Notes: generated by a model from the sequence alone, not told the origin. Counted from the first letter of the stretch, positions 1-13,099 are shown. The stretch is 64,000 nucleotides of DNA from Trifolium pratense (GCF_020283565.1 NC_060061.1:43189362-43253361); one strand, 5' to 3'. Made by a program: numbers and translations.

Positions 1-261
1 CAGGTCATCCTTGTTTGTGACTCGGTTGTTGTTTACTATGCGGTTGACATCAAACTACTACACTCACGAGAGATAAGTTTCTATGAACTCTATTTTAATT
101 TATTCTCTATAATATTTGTTGAGTTATTTAAATTTATGTGGTTTATTATTCTGAGTAGGTCTAACTTTTACAACACCACCAAATTACGTTGGCTCGGATG
201 AAGAAATTTATCGAGGCTTTGTCTAACATGAAAGAGTGTTTTAAGTGGTGTATGATGCACA

Positions 262-815
262 AGTGATGAATGAATAACACCGTAACAAATACAAATTTTA
301 CAAAATCGATTTAAAGTTGAATAAACCTTCAATTTGGTCCATGAACTATCAATTTCTCTCCAATTTAGTCGCTAAACTATGGAAATATACTAAATAGTCC
401 TTAAACTATTAATAATCAATCAATTTAGTCCCTATATTTTTAAAATAATCAATTTAGTCCCTATATTTTTAAAATAATTGAGGGACTAAATTGATGTATT
501 AATAATAGTTTAATGACTATTTAGCATATTTTGATAGTTCAAGGACTAAATTGGAGAGAGATCGATAGTTTAAGGACTAAATCGACGGTTCATTCATTTA
601 AAGTTTATATAGTATGGATCATCCATATTTTTTTTTAGAGAAATTGAAAATCATTTGATATGTCAAATCTTAATAGGTCTCAATAAATAACATATCACTT
701 GATTTTCAATTTTTCTAAATTTTTTCATGTATAATCTATATGATATAAACTTTCAATCCAAAATAATGGATTTTATAAAATTCGTATTTGTTATAATGTT
801 ATTCATAACTTTTAT
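262..815. repeat. Palindromic dispersed repeat with a nested insertion
   Basis: The two ends are inverted copies of each other. Bases around 262-318 read as the reverse complement of about 745-811, sharing the pattern AACAAATAC(A/G)AATTTTA. The arms continue toward a centre near 640-700 (GAAATTGAAAATCA on one side, TGATTTTCAATTTTTC on the other). A second palindromic element sits at 319-597 inside the left arm. One arm of the same repeat recurs at about 59984-60110. No coding sequence is seen. It is probably a foldback or MITE-type element. No autonomous relative is visible in this window. Confidence 0.55.
319..597. mobile_element. Palindromic MITE with 8-bp target duplication
   Basis: This is a nearly full-length foldback of 279 bp. 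The left arm, with phrases such as CTCTCCAATTTAGTC and CTAAATAGTCCTTAAAC, is the reverse complement of the right arm. Both sides are flanked by TTAAAGTT (311-318 and 598-605), an 8-bp direct repeat as made by hAT-type transposases. The interruption restores a plausible continuous outer element when removed. The centre (about 412-475) holds two copies of a phrase ending TTTAGTCCCTATATTTTTAA. It has no ORF. Confidence 0.6.
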
Positions 816-1015
816 ATCATGTACCACTCAAAATACCCTTTCACGTTAGAAGTGGCTATTTATTGAATTATCAATGTATAGTACTATCTATTTATGGAAT
901 TTATTGCAAGGATAAAATGTAGAGTACTATTAACTAATCTTTGTTCGATGAAAGCTTTTTCACCCTTGCTCATGGTGAAGGAATTAGAAGAAAGAAATGG
1001 TGTGAGGAGTCGATC

Positions 1016-1290
1016 AACAGAAGATCTTCAATCAAATCAAAGAAACTTTGTTTTTTGTTTTGTTTACAATGAGCGGGGGATCGAACCCAGGACCTATAAC
1101 GTACTATCCAAACCCCTCACCACTAGACCAAACCTAGTGGCTTATCATTCAAGTTGTACATCACTGTCGAGGACAAATCACTCAAACAGAAGATCTTCGA
1201 TCAAATCAAAGAAACTTTGTTGAATCCATTAGTGTTCATGCAACCAATGCTATGTAAATTATTCAAGTTGTACATCACTGTCGAGGACAA
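1016..1290. repeat. Diverged direct duplication interrupted by a SINE
   Basis: A 35-bp stretch around CAGAAGATCTTC occurs at 1016-1051 and 1187-1222 with one difference. A second stretch around GTACATCACTGTCGAGG occurs at about 1148-1180 and 1258-1290. The order A-SINE-B-A-spacer-B suggests a local tandem duplication of which one copy later received the SINE. No gene is recognised. Confidence 0.6.
1048..1140 (-). mobile_element. tRNA-derived SINE (minus strand)
   Basis: On the minus strand the sequence begins CCACTAGGTTTGGTCTAG, which resembles a pol III A box. It contains GGTTCGATCCC, a good B box, and ends in an A-rich tail (ACAAAACAAAAAAC). It is the same family as the SINE at 42936-43027, which shares the TTTGGTCTAGTGGTGAG head and the TTCGATCC box. 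A functional tRNA is excluded because there is no cloverleaf acceptor pairing and an A-rich tail is present. Confidence 0.65.
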
Positions 1291-3825
1291 ATCACTTAGC
1301 TTTGTGCTGACAAATATTTGAGAGAGCAATGTACTACCTTAGTCAACAAATTATGCATTATTTAGTTTAGCAACTCAAAAACACTTAAAATTTGTAGTTA
1401 ACACTCTTTGGGGAGATAAGGAATTTATAGCTGATGATGGATAGAGTTCTTTTCTTGACGTAATCTCTTAAACAAAGAGAATTTCAAATGAGAGCTATTA
1501 GTTTGTTATAACACAAAAGTACTTAAAAAAAATGAAATAAACCACTAAATCGGTTTCCGATTATATAAGACACTCTAAAAAATGTAATCAAAATTTGACT
1601 TACCTCGAAAATTTACTCCAAGGTATTGCGTTATTTTGTTAGGACTACAAATAGTTTTTTACTTGCAAATTAATTTGAATACTGCTTTCGTGGGAAGTGG
1701 ATTTGACACAATTTGAATTGTTCCTAACCATCTAATAAAAAATGAATGATTGAATGATGCAAAATTAACTCCACTGATCTGATTAATTGGAGCCATTAGA
1801 TTTGTTTTATACAGTTAAATTTGTGAGGACACTTATAGTAGGATGCTTGTTTGCTTACATACTAATAAAGTAAAGTAAAGCTTATTTTAGTTGGTGAATA
1901 TTACATTATATATATCGGAGCGGGATTCGAACTCTGTCGGTTATTCGCGGTATAATTTCTAGGACAAAACTTATGCACATTCCTTAAGTGCAGTTTTTGT
2001 TGTTCCCTAATAAAAAAACATCACCTGTATAATTATTCCAAATCACCTACTCGTTTTGTTAACTACATTTCGTCTCTCTGTTTCGTGATCCTTTTCAAAA
2101 AGTTGTGAAAACATTCAGGTTGATGTATAATATATGACTATGTGTATCGACACTTTCAATTGAAGATGTGTTGGATTTTCAACACGTGTCAGTGTTGGTG
2201 TCAGTATGCGACGGACGTCGACCCGTGTCGGTGTTAGACATTCACCCGACACCGACATATGTGTTTATGTTCAATAATTAAATTTTCTCAAATTAATATC
2301 AATGTCGTGTTTGATATGTCTAAAGTTCGTCTTACTATAGATATAAAATAGCTTATTTGATACTCTTAGCTACTTTCTTTGGTAGTGGAAAGTTTATCGG
2401 AAGACCATAACAGGTCATAGTGGCTCAAGGAGAGTGGTTCTTCTACTCCAGTTCATAATGCACAGGAAAATGCTACTGGTGCAAAGACTCTCAAATCCTT
2501 ACTTGTAAATTGAATTGAACTTGCAGGTTCAACCTTTGATAATTGACAAATTTCTAGTGTTGATAAAAATGTCAATTTACTGCTCTCTTATTGTAAATTA
2601 TTTTTAACTTGGATGTGCCCATTTTAGTAATTTATGCATCCAAAAGAAATTTTATTCTAAACTATCCAAACAACATCTTTAATATAAATCACTTTTAATT
2701 TTCATCACTGCATAACCAAACACGCACTTAGTAGTCGACTTTGTTGCTTATTTGTATTTTTAAAACAATGATATCTACTAGTTGGAAGATGCACATTCAA
2801 ATTAGTTGGTGCACATTGGTGCAGTCTGCAGAGAAATGATCCATTAATAAACTAAGTTATTGTCTTTCTCACTGTCAAACCAATTACTTTACTCATAATA
2901 GTAGGCACTAGTCACTAGTATACCTTCCCCTACTGAACAATGATCTCAAATGCTCAATAAAAAATTAGAGGTTGCATAACTATTTTCTTTGAAGCTAAAT
3001 AACAATATGACAGTGTCTAAATCTCAATTGATACACAAAAAAATAAAATAATACATGTAATTTGTAGCCGAACATCTTCCAATTAGTGTGGAGAATCATA
3101 TCAGTCGGTTGCCTTGTTTCCGCCCCAAGATGCTAAGCCATCATGTCGGCTAAATTCCTATACCAACAAAAAATGTACTACTGATTAGATGAATTGGTTG
3201 TAGTGAGTACTAGTGACATTGTGACCAACATTAAAGTATTGAGTGGATGAAAATATCGAAGGACTTGGTTGAAGCTCTGTAGATGGTACCTCAAGCTCTA
3301 CATTTGTTGAGTTAAACACTAGACTTTGACTTGAATGCTCTCGCCCTTGATAAGCACAAGTAGAAAGTGTCATACCCCAATTTTTGATTTAAGATCCCAC
3401 CTCATATTCTCATTATCATTCCAACAAGATTAAAGGAGAAAGGTTTGTCATTGTCGTGATCATCAAAGTACATAGGTTAACATTGCTAGGGTTCCATCAA
3501 TGTGACGCATCAGATGAAATCAAGTTATAAAAATTCAAGGTCATTGCAATTTATCTTTCAAAGCCTTTAAATGGTTCTCTCGTTCGAGTGAACTTCCTGT
3601 TCATTTTATATTTTCTTTACAATTTATGCTTTCAAAACCTTTTACAATTGTTTGCATTTACTCTACATCCTTTTCTGTATTTAATCTTGTCAAACACAAT
3701 AAATGTTTATTTCAATGATGAACATTCAATTTTTTTCATAATCAATGCACAAAACATGCCCCAGGATTTACTAGTTGGTCCTGCAAGTAATTAATTTTAA
3801 ACTAGCGGTTGTTTACCAAAATCCA

Positions 3826-3910
3826 GTGTAAACACATACGAGTGTCGGACACCGCGACACGCCTAATCATAGAGGTGTACGTGCTTCATAGGTTCCGCTA
3901 CTTAAGTAGT
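3826..3910. repeat. GTGTCGGACAC-type dispersed repeat fragment
   Basis: It contains GAGTGTCGGACACCGCGACACG followed by a TGCTTCATAG end and then the palindrome CTACTTAAGTAG (3898-3909). The same order of words is seen at the right end of the element at 25650-26132, and related words occur at 14535-14705. It is read as a terminal fragment of that family. Confidence 0.5.
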
Positions 3911-4560
3911 GGATAGGGATATTTTTGTAATTTTGTAGGGCGCGTGAGAAAATCAATAGGATGACAAAAGTAAATCTCTTTTATTTGTTTCGACAAAGTT
4001 TCTTATTTGATCATAAGAATTAAGAAATATTTTCTTCTTCCATTAGAGAGGAGAAAAAAGTTGTGACAATATGATTAGAAGAGAGGAGAAATATTTAAAA
4101 CATGGAATTTTATAGCTGAGGGTGAGAGATATAAGATTCTGATCTAAAATTAGAACATATTATTAACATGAAATTGCAATACTCACTCCAATCCAAATTG
4201 AACCCCTTTTTTATCAAGAAAAACTTTTGAATCCCTTTCAATATATTAATATTTCTTTATATTGAAATTGACTACATATTATTTTCATCTCCAACAATTC
4301 AAATAACCACATTGTAATAATAGAGAAGATGATCTTCTTGATTCCAGGATATGATAATAACATGGTGATACTACAGTACTAGACATGAAAAAGGAGAAAG
4401 AAGATGAATTTCAATTCCAAATTGGATACTCTGGTCATCACACTTGTCCAAAAAGTGGAAAAAGATTAATTCACAATGCTCTAATACCAAATTATGCATT
4501 AAAGATCCTAGTTTCACTAATGGTTCTATGAAAATAATGTCTCATTGAATGAGCCAACCA

Positions 4561-4755
4561 CTAAAAACACAATAGCAGTAGCAGCAAGAGGCCCAAGAAT
4601 GAGAATGCTATTTCTGGTTGCAAATGTAGCAACTGGTTCAACAAATATCCAGAGACAACTGGCATAAGAAAACCGGTTACCGGAATGGACAATAGAAGAA
4701 TCATAGCAGAGTTAGGGGCTATTCCATTTCTTGGCAGAACATTATTTGACTGCAT
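4561..4755 (-). other. Hydrophobic open frame of unknown identity
   Basis: A 64-codon minus-strand frame begins MQSNNVLPRNG and contains two strongly hydrophobic runs (about residues 17-35 and 50-63), so it could encode a fragment of a membrane protein. A second hydrophobic minus-strand phrase (TALALILIAGLSLVHGIILL) lies at about 5450-5510. They may be exons or relics of one gene, but I could not join them with convincing splice sites and do not recognise the family. Confidence 0.25.
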
Positions 4756-6176
4756 TTTTCAAACTATCTATCTATAACAAGATTTTGATCATAGCAGTAG
4801 GAGCAGTTGACAACATATGTGAAGTACTTAGAATCAGGAAACACTGTGTATGGTAGCAAGCAAAAATGTTGCAGCCAGAACTATATAGCTTATATATGAT
4901 AGATGATTGTAAAGCGCAAATTGGAGCAAGTTCTATTGCATTATTCACTCTTGCAGTTTGTAGTTCTATCTAAGGTAAGTATTATAAAAGCTATATTAGT
5001 GAAAACAAAGTGTCTCACTCGTGAAATTAAACATATCGAAATTAGACAAGAGTGCAAAGGCAAATCTTATTCCATTTTCAAATTAGCAAACTTCATAATC
5101 TATAATAACAAAAGTATATAGACCCAATTAATCTAGTTCTTTAGAATCTTCATCTTCTACCTAACAATATTCTTGCAACTAGGGTAGCCATTAATACATA
5201 CTTTTCAGCACTCTCTAGTTTCTATCCATTTAACATATATATGTGGACCATTAACCATTGAGTGGGAACAATGTAGATATTAGCATTAGGCAATATCATA
5301 AACTATAAAGTCCTTAATACTAGAGAGATAAAGCAAGCTATATATTGTAAATTAGACACATCTATAGAGAACTGAGACATAAAAATGAATGCAGAAGTGG
5401 AAACAAGAGTAGCCACTCCATCAAGCTTAAAGGATTTAAGTCACATGTGGGACAACAAACTATTTAGAAGAATAATTCCATGGACCAAGGACAACCCTGC
5501 AATGAGAATCAAAGCTAATGCAGTTCCTGCTGACAAATAAACAGTTGGGAAATAGCTAAGATATAGTTCTATTCTTTGTGCCTACTACTCCCTACAACAC
5601 AGAGATAGCATGCCATTGCTAGATCCTTTTTATATCATGCAACATGAGACCCTTGAGTGGTGAAAACATACATGTATTTTACACACCGGTTGTTGGCCGA
5701 TAATTAGGGACATGTAAGTATAACATTGTCCTATAGGCTATATCTTACATTTTCCGATTATTTCTTCAATCGGAGGACAACCGTTTGCATGTCAATCAGT
5801 GTGTCAGCAGAAAATTAACATGCCACCACATTTTTAATACCATGGGAATTGAAATAATATTAGAGCCAAATATGTACCAAAATCAGTATCACACAGGGAC
5901 ACAATTAAAGCAGGAAAAATGAAGGCTAATTAAAAATTGGAATTTAGCATACATATACCCAGAAAATATGATAACAGTTGATCTAATTGAAGTCATCAAC
6001 AAGACAAGTACTGACTCAATCACATAAAGACCATTTTTCCTGAACATGCGCAACAAGACAAGGTCATGACCTAAAAGTAGCTCAAAATTCAAACCACCAA
6101 ATCCAGCAGTTGGATGGTTGAAGCTAATGTAACGACAAGCAGGATGGGGACAATTTTCTATCTAACTTATATGTTA

Positions 6177-7627
6177 TCAATGCACAAAAAGTTGACAAGT
6201 TGCAGAGGCTTTCGGGCATGGGGACAATTTCTCTTCAATTTCAGACTTTTTTTGCATCCATCCGCTCCAGACTTTCATAGTTTGTAAAATTCTTGCATTC
6301 TTCAAAATAAATGTTGGTAAGATAAGCTCACTTTGTAGGCCTCCTATATCCCGAATAGTGCAAGTTTTAAGGCATGATGAAACACATTCTGGAACTAACT
6401 CTGGTTCTTCCGCCGAATTTCCTAGTTCATCTTCTCTGACATGTCTTGAGCCCTATTAATAGTACACATAAATTAAAACAAAACATAAAGGTGTGATGAC
6501 GAAAGATAAATCAAATGTGATTCTTACACTTAACAAACCTTGGAAAGTTCAAGACTTTGAAGCTTAGGGCAGTGATGGAGCATTTGTACCACCAAACCCC
6601 AACTATTTTTGAACTTCAAGTGGGTCAAATTATGAAAGATAGGAATGTCAATGTAAGTGCGCTGCCGCGGATTCTCCTAAATTATACAAAAAAAAAAAAC
6701 TATCAAATCATGGCAAAACTACCAACAAAAATTATTTAATATAATCACTTGTGTGTTTGGTCATATCATATTCATAATAAAACAGACCTCATCGTCGTCT
6801 TCATCGTCTGTCTGGTCATGTGTGTTCAACTTCAATGTATCTAAGCTAAGAGACTTAACAGTTGAAAGTGCTTTCAGTGGAAAATGAGACCACAAAGTCT
6901 CCATGATTTCAGCTCTAGTCAAATTGGGTAAGGTTAAGCTTTGAAACATTTGAATAGCCTCAGAATCTTGTCTAGAACTCAAAGTTTGACAACTATTCAA
7001 TAATTGTAGATCCTCAAGAACCGGACATCCACATAAAAGCAAAACAAAATTTCGACCACAACCGAAGTAAATAGTATCGAAATAAAGTGTTTTGAGACAG
7101 GGAAATCCAAATTCAACTTTAGAAACATACAAAAGACCCTCCACACTGAATCGACTGAGTTTAAGACTTACAAGGGTTCTACATGTGAGAATGCTCGTAG
7201 GCAATTGGGGTAAGTAAGCATCTCGTTCAGGATCGTAAGTATCTGGTTCATCAATGTCATGATTGAGATTAAGATGCTTCAGATTGCGTCGAACAACGAT
7301 GTTGATCCATTTGACTACATGTGGAAAACTGCGACGATAAGCAAAGTGATGATTAACGTATTGAATGTCGAGATGGAAACCGTCGAGATCATAACCGGCA
7401 CCGTCACGAGAAGCTAAAACAGAGTAAACAGATTCGTTAAATTTGTTATTGGATTTGATGCTATCGATTGTGATGTTTGTGAAGTTGAGATTGGGAACAG
7501 AGATCCAGAGATGAATCCATCTTTTGGATAAAATGCTTGTTGTAACGGCTTCTTTGGTGGTGAGGAAAGAGAGAATGCGGTGTAGAATCTTGTCCGGTAA
7601 TTGGTTTATCCTATTCCGCCGCCGCAT
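6177..7627 (-). CDS. F-box/LRR protein with C-terminal FBD domain
   Basis: Three exons are supported: 7627-6788, 6676-6539 and 6452-6177. All introns are GT-AG and phase 0, giving 417 residues. The N terminus carries an F-box (about residues 7-50: [19 protein letters not shown], then SILSKRW), the Skp1-binding element of SCF ubiquitin ligases. Leucine-rich segments follow ([37 protein letters not shown]). The last exon is a typical FBD domain ([18 protein letters not shown], then EKLSPCP near the end). Length and order match the large plant F-box/FBD/LRR family. Exon 1 ends in an acidic run (DDEDDDE). The start is the first ATG, with a basic MRRRNR leader. TTCCCGCC, an E2F-like word, lies about 100 bp upstream (7725-7732), but its function is untested. 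The target protein is unknown. All frames are intact. Confidence 0.88.
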
Positions 7628-8952
7628 TTCTTCTTCTTTTTCAAACGGTTAGGGTTTCGTTTCACACTGCGTGCGTATGTACACTCCATTTTCTTTTTCT
7701 ACCCTTATTATATGTGTACGAAAATTCCCGCCAACAATTCTTTTTCCCTCGCAAAACTCTCTTTATACTCCCACAATTTTATTTCTTTTTTCCTATTAAT
7801 TAATTAAGAATTACTTAAATTATGTTTATCTATCTATTTATTTATTTTGACAGCACGTTTCTTTATTTGTTGTCCAGTGGTATGGGGATGTGTACGGGTA
7901 TTTTTTTCAATCCGCGGGTATGGGTGCTCTAGGACCCTACCCATACACTACCCATTGTCATCCCTAATACCAATGCTAACGAGTCCATCCTTAAGACCTT
8001 AATTAGTAAGTTTTTTTATAGAATTTTTATAAAAATGCGTAAAGTCGCAATGGAGATTATAGTGTTTAACTTTTTGAATAAAAAATTTATTTAAATAAAA
8101 TGCTTAAAGAGTGTCTCGAAGCACTCGTTAAAAGACCCTTAATTAAACTATATGGAGTATTTTTTATTAGTTCTGTAGTCTAATAACTAATGTTTCTTTT
8201 CATATAGTACCATTCATTACTCTTAAATTATATGTTTCTTTTGACATTGTACCATTACCATTCATTACTCTTAACTTATTTCAATTATTCGCAGATTTCT
8301 AACAAAACAATTCAATTAGTGACAAAAACAAAACCCAAATTAATCCCTGATATTTTTATACTAGATGTTAATCCCTCTATTATAACGAATCATGTATTAG
8401 TTTCTCTCCAATATGCAAATGTTAGACTAATTTGAGTCTTTTTTTTTTGCCAAAGACCGAATTGGCCGTCAAAAATTTGCGAAAGATCAAAATAAGTCGT
8501 CACTCTTATTTTAATTAATGAAGGATAACTTTGTAGAGTTAAAGACTAATTAATAGTTTAACTATTTAGTTTTAAATTAGTATTGATACATCATAAACTA
8601 CAAGCCTGGATTTGCTGCAATAAAAAATAATGCAATCACTAGAATAATAGAATAGAAATGTTGGATAGTTTATCTTTATTTATCCAACTAATCTTAGCAA
8701 AAGAAATTCAGAACACAAAAACTGAATAAGCAAAGATGAAATTTAACTATAGCGACTTCATTATTTCCAGGAAACAAATCAATTACAATTAAGGATTACT
8801 AGAACAAATCAAGTACTCTATCACAGATGATGGAAAATCCAGTAAACAATTTAAGACTGTTTAGGCTTTATGAGATTTGAATCCTGTGGTCTTCTCTGTA
8901 AAACATTGCTCCATGTTGTTCAGTATCAGTAATGATGTGCAGCTGCAAAATC
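7628..8952. other. Intergenic region between F-box and PMM genes
   Basis: It holds the F-box promoter side (7628-7780) and then AT-rich DNA. About 7880-7970 carries GGGTATGGG/CCCATAC words of a common plant dispersed repeat. The PMM 3'UTR probably occupies the last 100-200 bp before 8952. No further gene is seen. Confidence 0.5.
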
Positions 8953-11900
8953 TTAATTTTCCACGAACAAAGATTTACACTGCTTTATGGTATCTTCAGG
9001 GCTGGTAACTGAAAAAACGACCAATATTAACGCGTGAGGTTCACATGGACAAAAAAAAATTAAGCTGCATTCATTTGGTTTAGTTTATCTATTACAAAGA
9101 AACCAAAATCTTCTCCATATGATGTTACAATATAGAGCAACATACCTGTGTGACCAACAGTCCGTTCAGATTCATAGATTTCATGGTCATTTCCACCCTG
9201 CTCAGTGAAAATGAAAAAAGTTTAGGTAATTAATTAATGTATTTCAGCTAATATCCATAAGCAATGCTTAAGGAAGCTATAAATCATTCGGCGAAATAAA
9301 ATGATAAATGTCTTGCAAAGCGTGGAACCGTCCTAAACTAACAAAAAATTTGGAGGTGATGTTTCACCATTATGTTATTAATTATCTTTAGAGTCTCCTT
9401 TAAAATGAAGGGTACACTTTAAAATATAATGAAGTGCGGTAACTAAATTAAATTGCCACATACATTCTAGTTACAACAATTTATGCTCCAATTCATTTCC
9501 ATGATTTTCATGAAAATGATCGTATGTCAAACCGGTGGATGAAAGACAGGTGCTAAAAAATCACGACTCCGTAAAATACAAAAAATTGCTTGCATGCAAA
9601 ATGCAGGGAGGTAGAAAATGTAACAAAATATTGATTTTGTAGTTGTTAGACCAAACAAGTACTGCACAATAAAAACTTATGTACTAACCTTGTAAGTTTT
9701 GTCACCAAAAAAGTGGATTTCCTTGAAATCATCAAGGTATCTCAAGCAGTATGTTTTGTCCCAACCTTGAGGGAAAACCTGAAATATAGAAATCAAGACC
9801 TGTTGTTGGCTACTTAACCAAAAAATAAATTCACCATATTATTATGAAGATCATCACTTACATCAAAGCTTATCTGTCCTCCAATGGAAAATGTTAAGTT
9901 AAGGTGTGCAAACTTCTCGCGAAGTATAGAAACCATTGTTGAGCGGATGTTCTGAACCTGAAATCATATTGTAAATTTTCAGGATAAAATTATACCCTTA
10001 GCATTTCAAATTATTAAAGAGAGTGAAGAGTTCTAGTGAAATGGTAAACGAAAAATTAACCACCTTGTCATACTTCTCAAATTCATCTCTTTCTTCTTGG
10101 CTACAGTTTCGCCCAATCGGCGACACATTCAGCATCCCACTACGGAACTCTATAAATGTTCCCCTAAAAGTATTCATATATCAATTAGGATTCAACTGTT
10201 TCCTATGACAAACATGTGATTAAACACTGAATCTCACTAACCTCTTAATAGGGATATCCAAGTCAGCAATGTAATGAAGCGTAAAATTAATAAATTCCTG
10301 CAAAATACCCTATGTCAGTATTGATTAATCATTATTATTTACCAACAGGAAGTTTGTTATTATAATTTTTTTTATATATTAATTACATTATTCAATTTTA
10401 CAAATGGAACACAAAAGTATATTCTTCTTTATTCACATATCTTCTAAGTAAGACGTCTTATAAATAAATGGAAATATGGGCATTACCTTGAGCTTTTCGT
10501 CCCCAACAAATGTCTTCAGGCTCTGAAAAGAGAAAGTTCACAATTCATCACGGGGAGTCAGACAAAAAGTTTACATTTCTAAATAGATGGAGAATGTGTT
10601 TGTGTGTGGGGATTGGGAGAAGGTGTTTTACCAAAGTTTGTATCTAGTAACATTGAAGGATCTATCTAGTAACTACTAGCTAGTAGTTTCTCTAAATACT
10701 TTTGCATCTAAGCAACATTGAAGGATCTATCCTGCAACAATTTGAGTCACAAAGCTGTACCTTGTGGTCCTAGAAATTTTAACCAATAGACCACGGGAGT
10801 ATTGGAAGTTATGTATGAAAGTTGTATATTGGAAGTTACCAAGATGCTACTTTTATTTTTTCATTTCATTAGCGTATTCAAACCTATTGCTTCTGCTTTC
10901 ACGTAAGTAATAAATTGATAGTCACAGTGCTTAGCTCTGCCATGGAAATTAATCATCAAATTATGTTACAGCCATAAGCTTATTGCATCATTCTAGCTAC
11001 TTTCAAATATATTCTCTAACTGCATAAGTTCCTTTTAGACTCTGCATTGTTAATAATTTCTTTGTTTTTGATAGAAACATGGATCATGAAGTGGGCCTTG
11101 ACTTTAGGCCCAAACCTAAGATATGGAGAGCATGGCTATATAAGTTGTTTCATAGAGAGAAAATGAGGCATCTAAGAATTCTATTAGAAAGAATGGGTCA
11201 CCATCTTGGTGATTGAGGGAAGCCTAGTGCTTTTGGGGCTGATAGCTACTGCTATCAGTTTGTTATCTTTTCCATTACTCTTTCTCTTGTAATTGTTCAT
11301 CCATTCTAATACAATTACAGTGTTTTCATTTCTATTCTACACATATTACTGTTTTCATTCATATTATTCATACACGAACCCATCAGTTTTATATGGAGAC
11401 TTTGATGGGAACTTGAATGATGATGGAAACTATAGGAGCTTATGTTTCTTTACCTGAGTTCCAATGAGCTTTCCTTGCTTATGAGCCACAAGACCATTCT
11501 CAGAAAATACATAATCATAGTCATTGGTAACTGCAACAAGTAAATAGTGACAGGACCATCAACACTCAAGATAGTAAATTATCTAAGATTTATGTTTTTT
11601 TCGAAGTTGAGAAAAAGAAGAAAGTAGGGAATGTAACAATAATTATCAGCTTAGATTAGAACACATAATTTCATCAGAATACAACAAACAAGGACAAGAA
11701 AAAAGAAGAAGATAGGAATTCATTGGTGATGAATCTAGAAAAACCAAAATCAATTTTCACAAAGTGGCTTCTTAGTTCCTACATGATTTAAACACTGCAG
11801 CATCAGAAACCAATGTGGTACTTATATTTATAGCTAACCTGTCTGGCCAAGTTGCTCCGATATCTTCACAAGATCGGAACCCCCAACAACTCCAACAGTT

Positions 11901-12634
11901 ACAATCTGTGTGACCAAACAATGTCAGATCCAACAACATAAACAGCAGAAAAGAACTTTAAAAACAGGTTTATGCATGATGCAGTGGATGAAAGTTGGAG
12001 ATAAAAGACAACAAAAAAATAAAATGCATGTAATATAAGAAATAAAATCCCGAATAACGTACCTTTCGTAGTTCTTGTATGAATTTCAACATCTCGGGAG
12101 TAGCCCCCTAGCAATTGAGTAGGCAACAGTAAATAGATGTGATAAAAAGCCAAACAATACGAAATAGTAAATCCACATTTTCTAGTTTTGTTCAGCAAGG
12201 AGAAATCATGACATTTTATGACGAGTGAACTGATGAGTAACATTAGGTACTTAACAACAATTTTACCAATTGCGGATCGCGGAAAATAACAGTTTGTTCA
12301 AATTCCACTATGTTATTATCCTATAACGCCACTATAACCATGATTTAACAACACTCAATACTAAATAGCATATCATGGAATGATAGCGATTTGTTCAAAT
12401 TCTGCTACTCTATATCGCTATAGGCCAATATTTGACAATACTGCTTAACAAACAATAGATCTAATAAGAAGTATGAACCATATGAAATTAGTGCATTGCT
12501 ACATTGATTGCAACAAAATAGCTATACTAATAGATTGTCATTATCTCCATATAAGAATGAAATACCTTCCTAGGAGCAGTAAGAGTCCCATCAACATCAA
12601 ACAAAGCAATGACACCAGGTTTGAGAGCAGCCAT
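8953..12634 (-). CDS. PMM: Phosphomannomutase
   Basis: Eleven exons join into one 247-residue frame: 12634-12566, 12107-12063, 11905-11839, 11530-11454, 10522-10487, 10297-10242, 10163-10064, 9957-9862, 9778-9689, 9197-9146 and 9008-8953. All introns are GT-AG. The enzyme interconverts mannose-6-phosphate and mannose-1-phosphate in the cytosol, feeding GDP-mannose for ascorbate synthesis, N-glycans and GPI anchors. Visible signatures are the HAD motif DVDGTLT at residues 13-19 (nucleophile Asp13 and acid/base Asp15), GVVGGSDL (43-50), SENGLVA (70-76), [13 protein letters not shown] (123-135) in the substrate-binding cap, GGQISFD (176-182) and GGNDHEIYE (213-221). Length equals that of known plant PMMs. 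A 5'UTR intron (12810-12664) lies just upstream of the start ATG. No lesion is seen. The largest intron that was checked (11453-10523) hosts a solo LTR. Confidence 0.96.
11069..11385 (+). mobile_element. Solo LTR in a PMM intron
   Basis: A 317-bp sequence begins TGATAGAAACATGG and ends CGAACCCATCA. It is flanked by the 5-bp direct repeat GTTTT (11064-11068 and 11386-11390). It contains a TATA-like GCTATATAAG near 11133 and a T-rich, polyadenylation-like downstream half. TG...CA ends plus a 5-bp duplication without internal sequence are the marks of a solo LTR left by recombination between two LTRs. It lies between PMM exons 4 and 5, antisense to the gene. Confidence 0.8.
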
Positions 12635-12880
12635 TATTATAACTAGTTAATCAAGCACCCAAACCTGCAAAATTTTGAACCTTTTCATCAAATTTCAAGC
12701 AAAAATATGTACACACTTGCAAATAAATAAATAAAATCCAAAAAGTGTTTTGCTTCATCAAACAATCAATGAAAAAAATATTAAATTATAGAAGCAGAAT
12801 TGAAAGTTACCTGAGAGGAGAGTGTGGAAATAGAGGAGAAGGAAGCAGAGATGGAAGAAAATGGATCTTGAATGGGTGGG

Positions 12881-12890
12881 TTTATATAGA
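12881..12890 (-). promoter_or_regulatory. Probable TATA box of the PMM gene
   Basis: The minus strand reads TCTATATAAA here, about 70 bp upstream of a plausible 5'UTR donor (CTCAG|GTAACT at 12810). Transcription would start near 12855, and the 5'UTR exon would be spliced from 12811 to 12663. Position and sequence fit a plant core promoter. Confidence 0.6.
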
Positions 12891-13099
12891 TTGGATGAGG
12901 TGTGATCTGTGAAAAAGTGAAAGAGAAGGTTCACAGTGGGATCCACAAAAAAGTGGAAAATAACATGTGCTTACGTTATGAAACGTGAAAGAGGAAGATT
13001 CATAGAATAAAGTTTGAGGATATTCGGAACTTTATTACAGGATGCGTGTAACGAAGTGGAAACTTACAGATTCAAAAGTACAGTACTGTAAGTTGGAAG

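Larger units (their letters stand above)
1300..6170. other. Gene-poor intergenic stretch
   Basis: No complete gene is recognised. About 2160-2290 and 3826-3910 carry members of a dispersed repeat rich in GTGTCGGACAC-like words. Bases 2419-2512 hold a short open phrase (SGSSTPVHNAQENATGAKT) ending in a stop and preceded by an in-frame stop, possibly a gene relic. A B-box-like GGATTCGAACTC at about 1922 hints at an old tRNA-derived fragment. 5400-5545 on the minus strand contains a hydrophobic phrase that may belong with the ORF at 4561-4755. Confidence 0.4.

Noticed and set aside
1066..1140. Possible tRNA gene
   Set aside because: A and B boxes are present, but no acceptor stem or cloverleaf, and an A-rich tail follows. 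It is read as a SINE.
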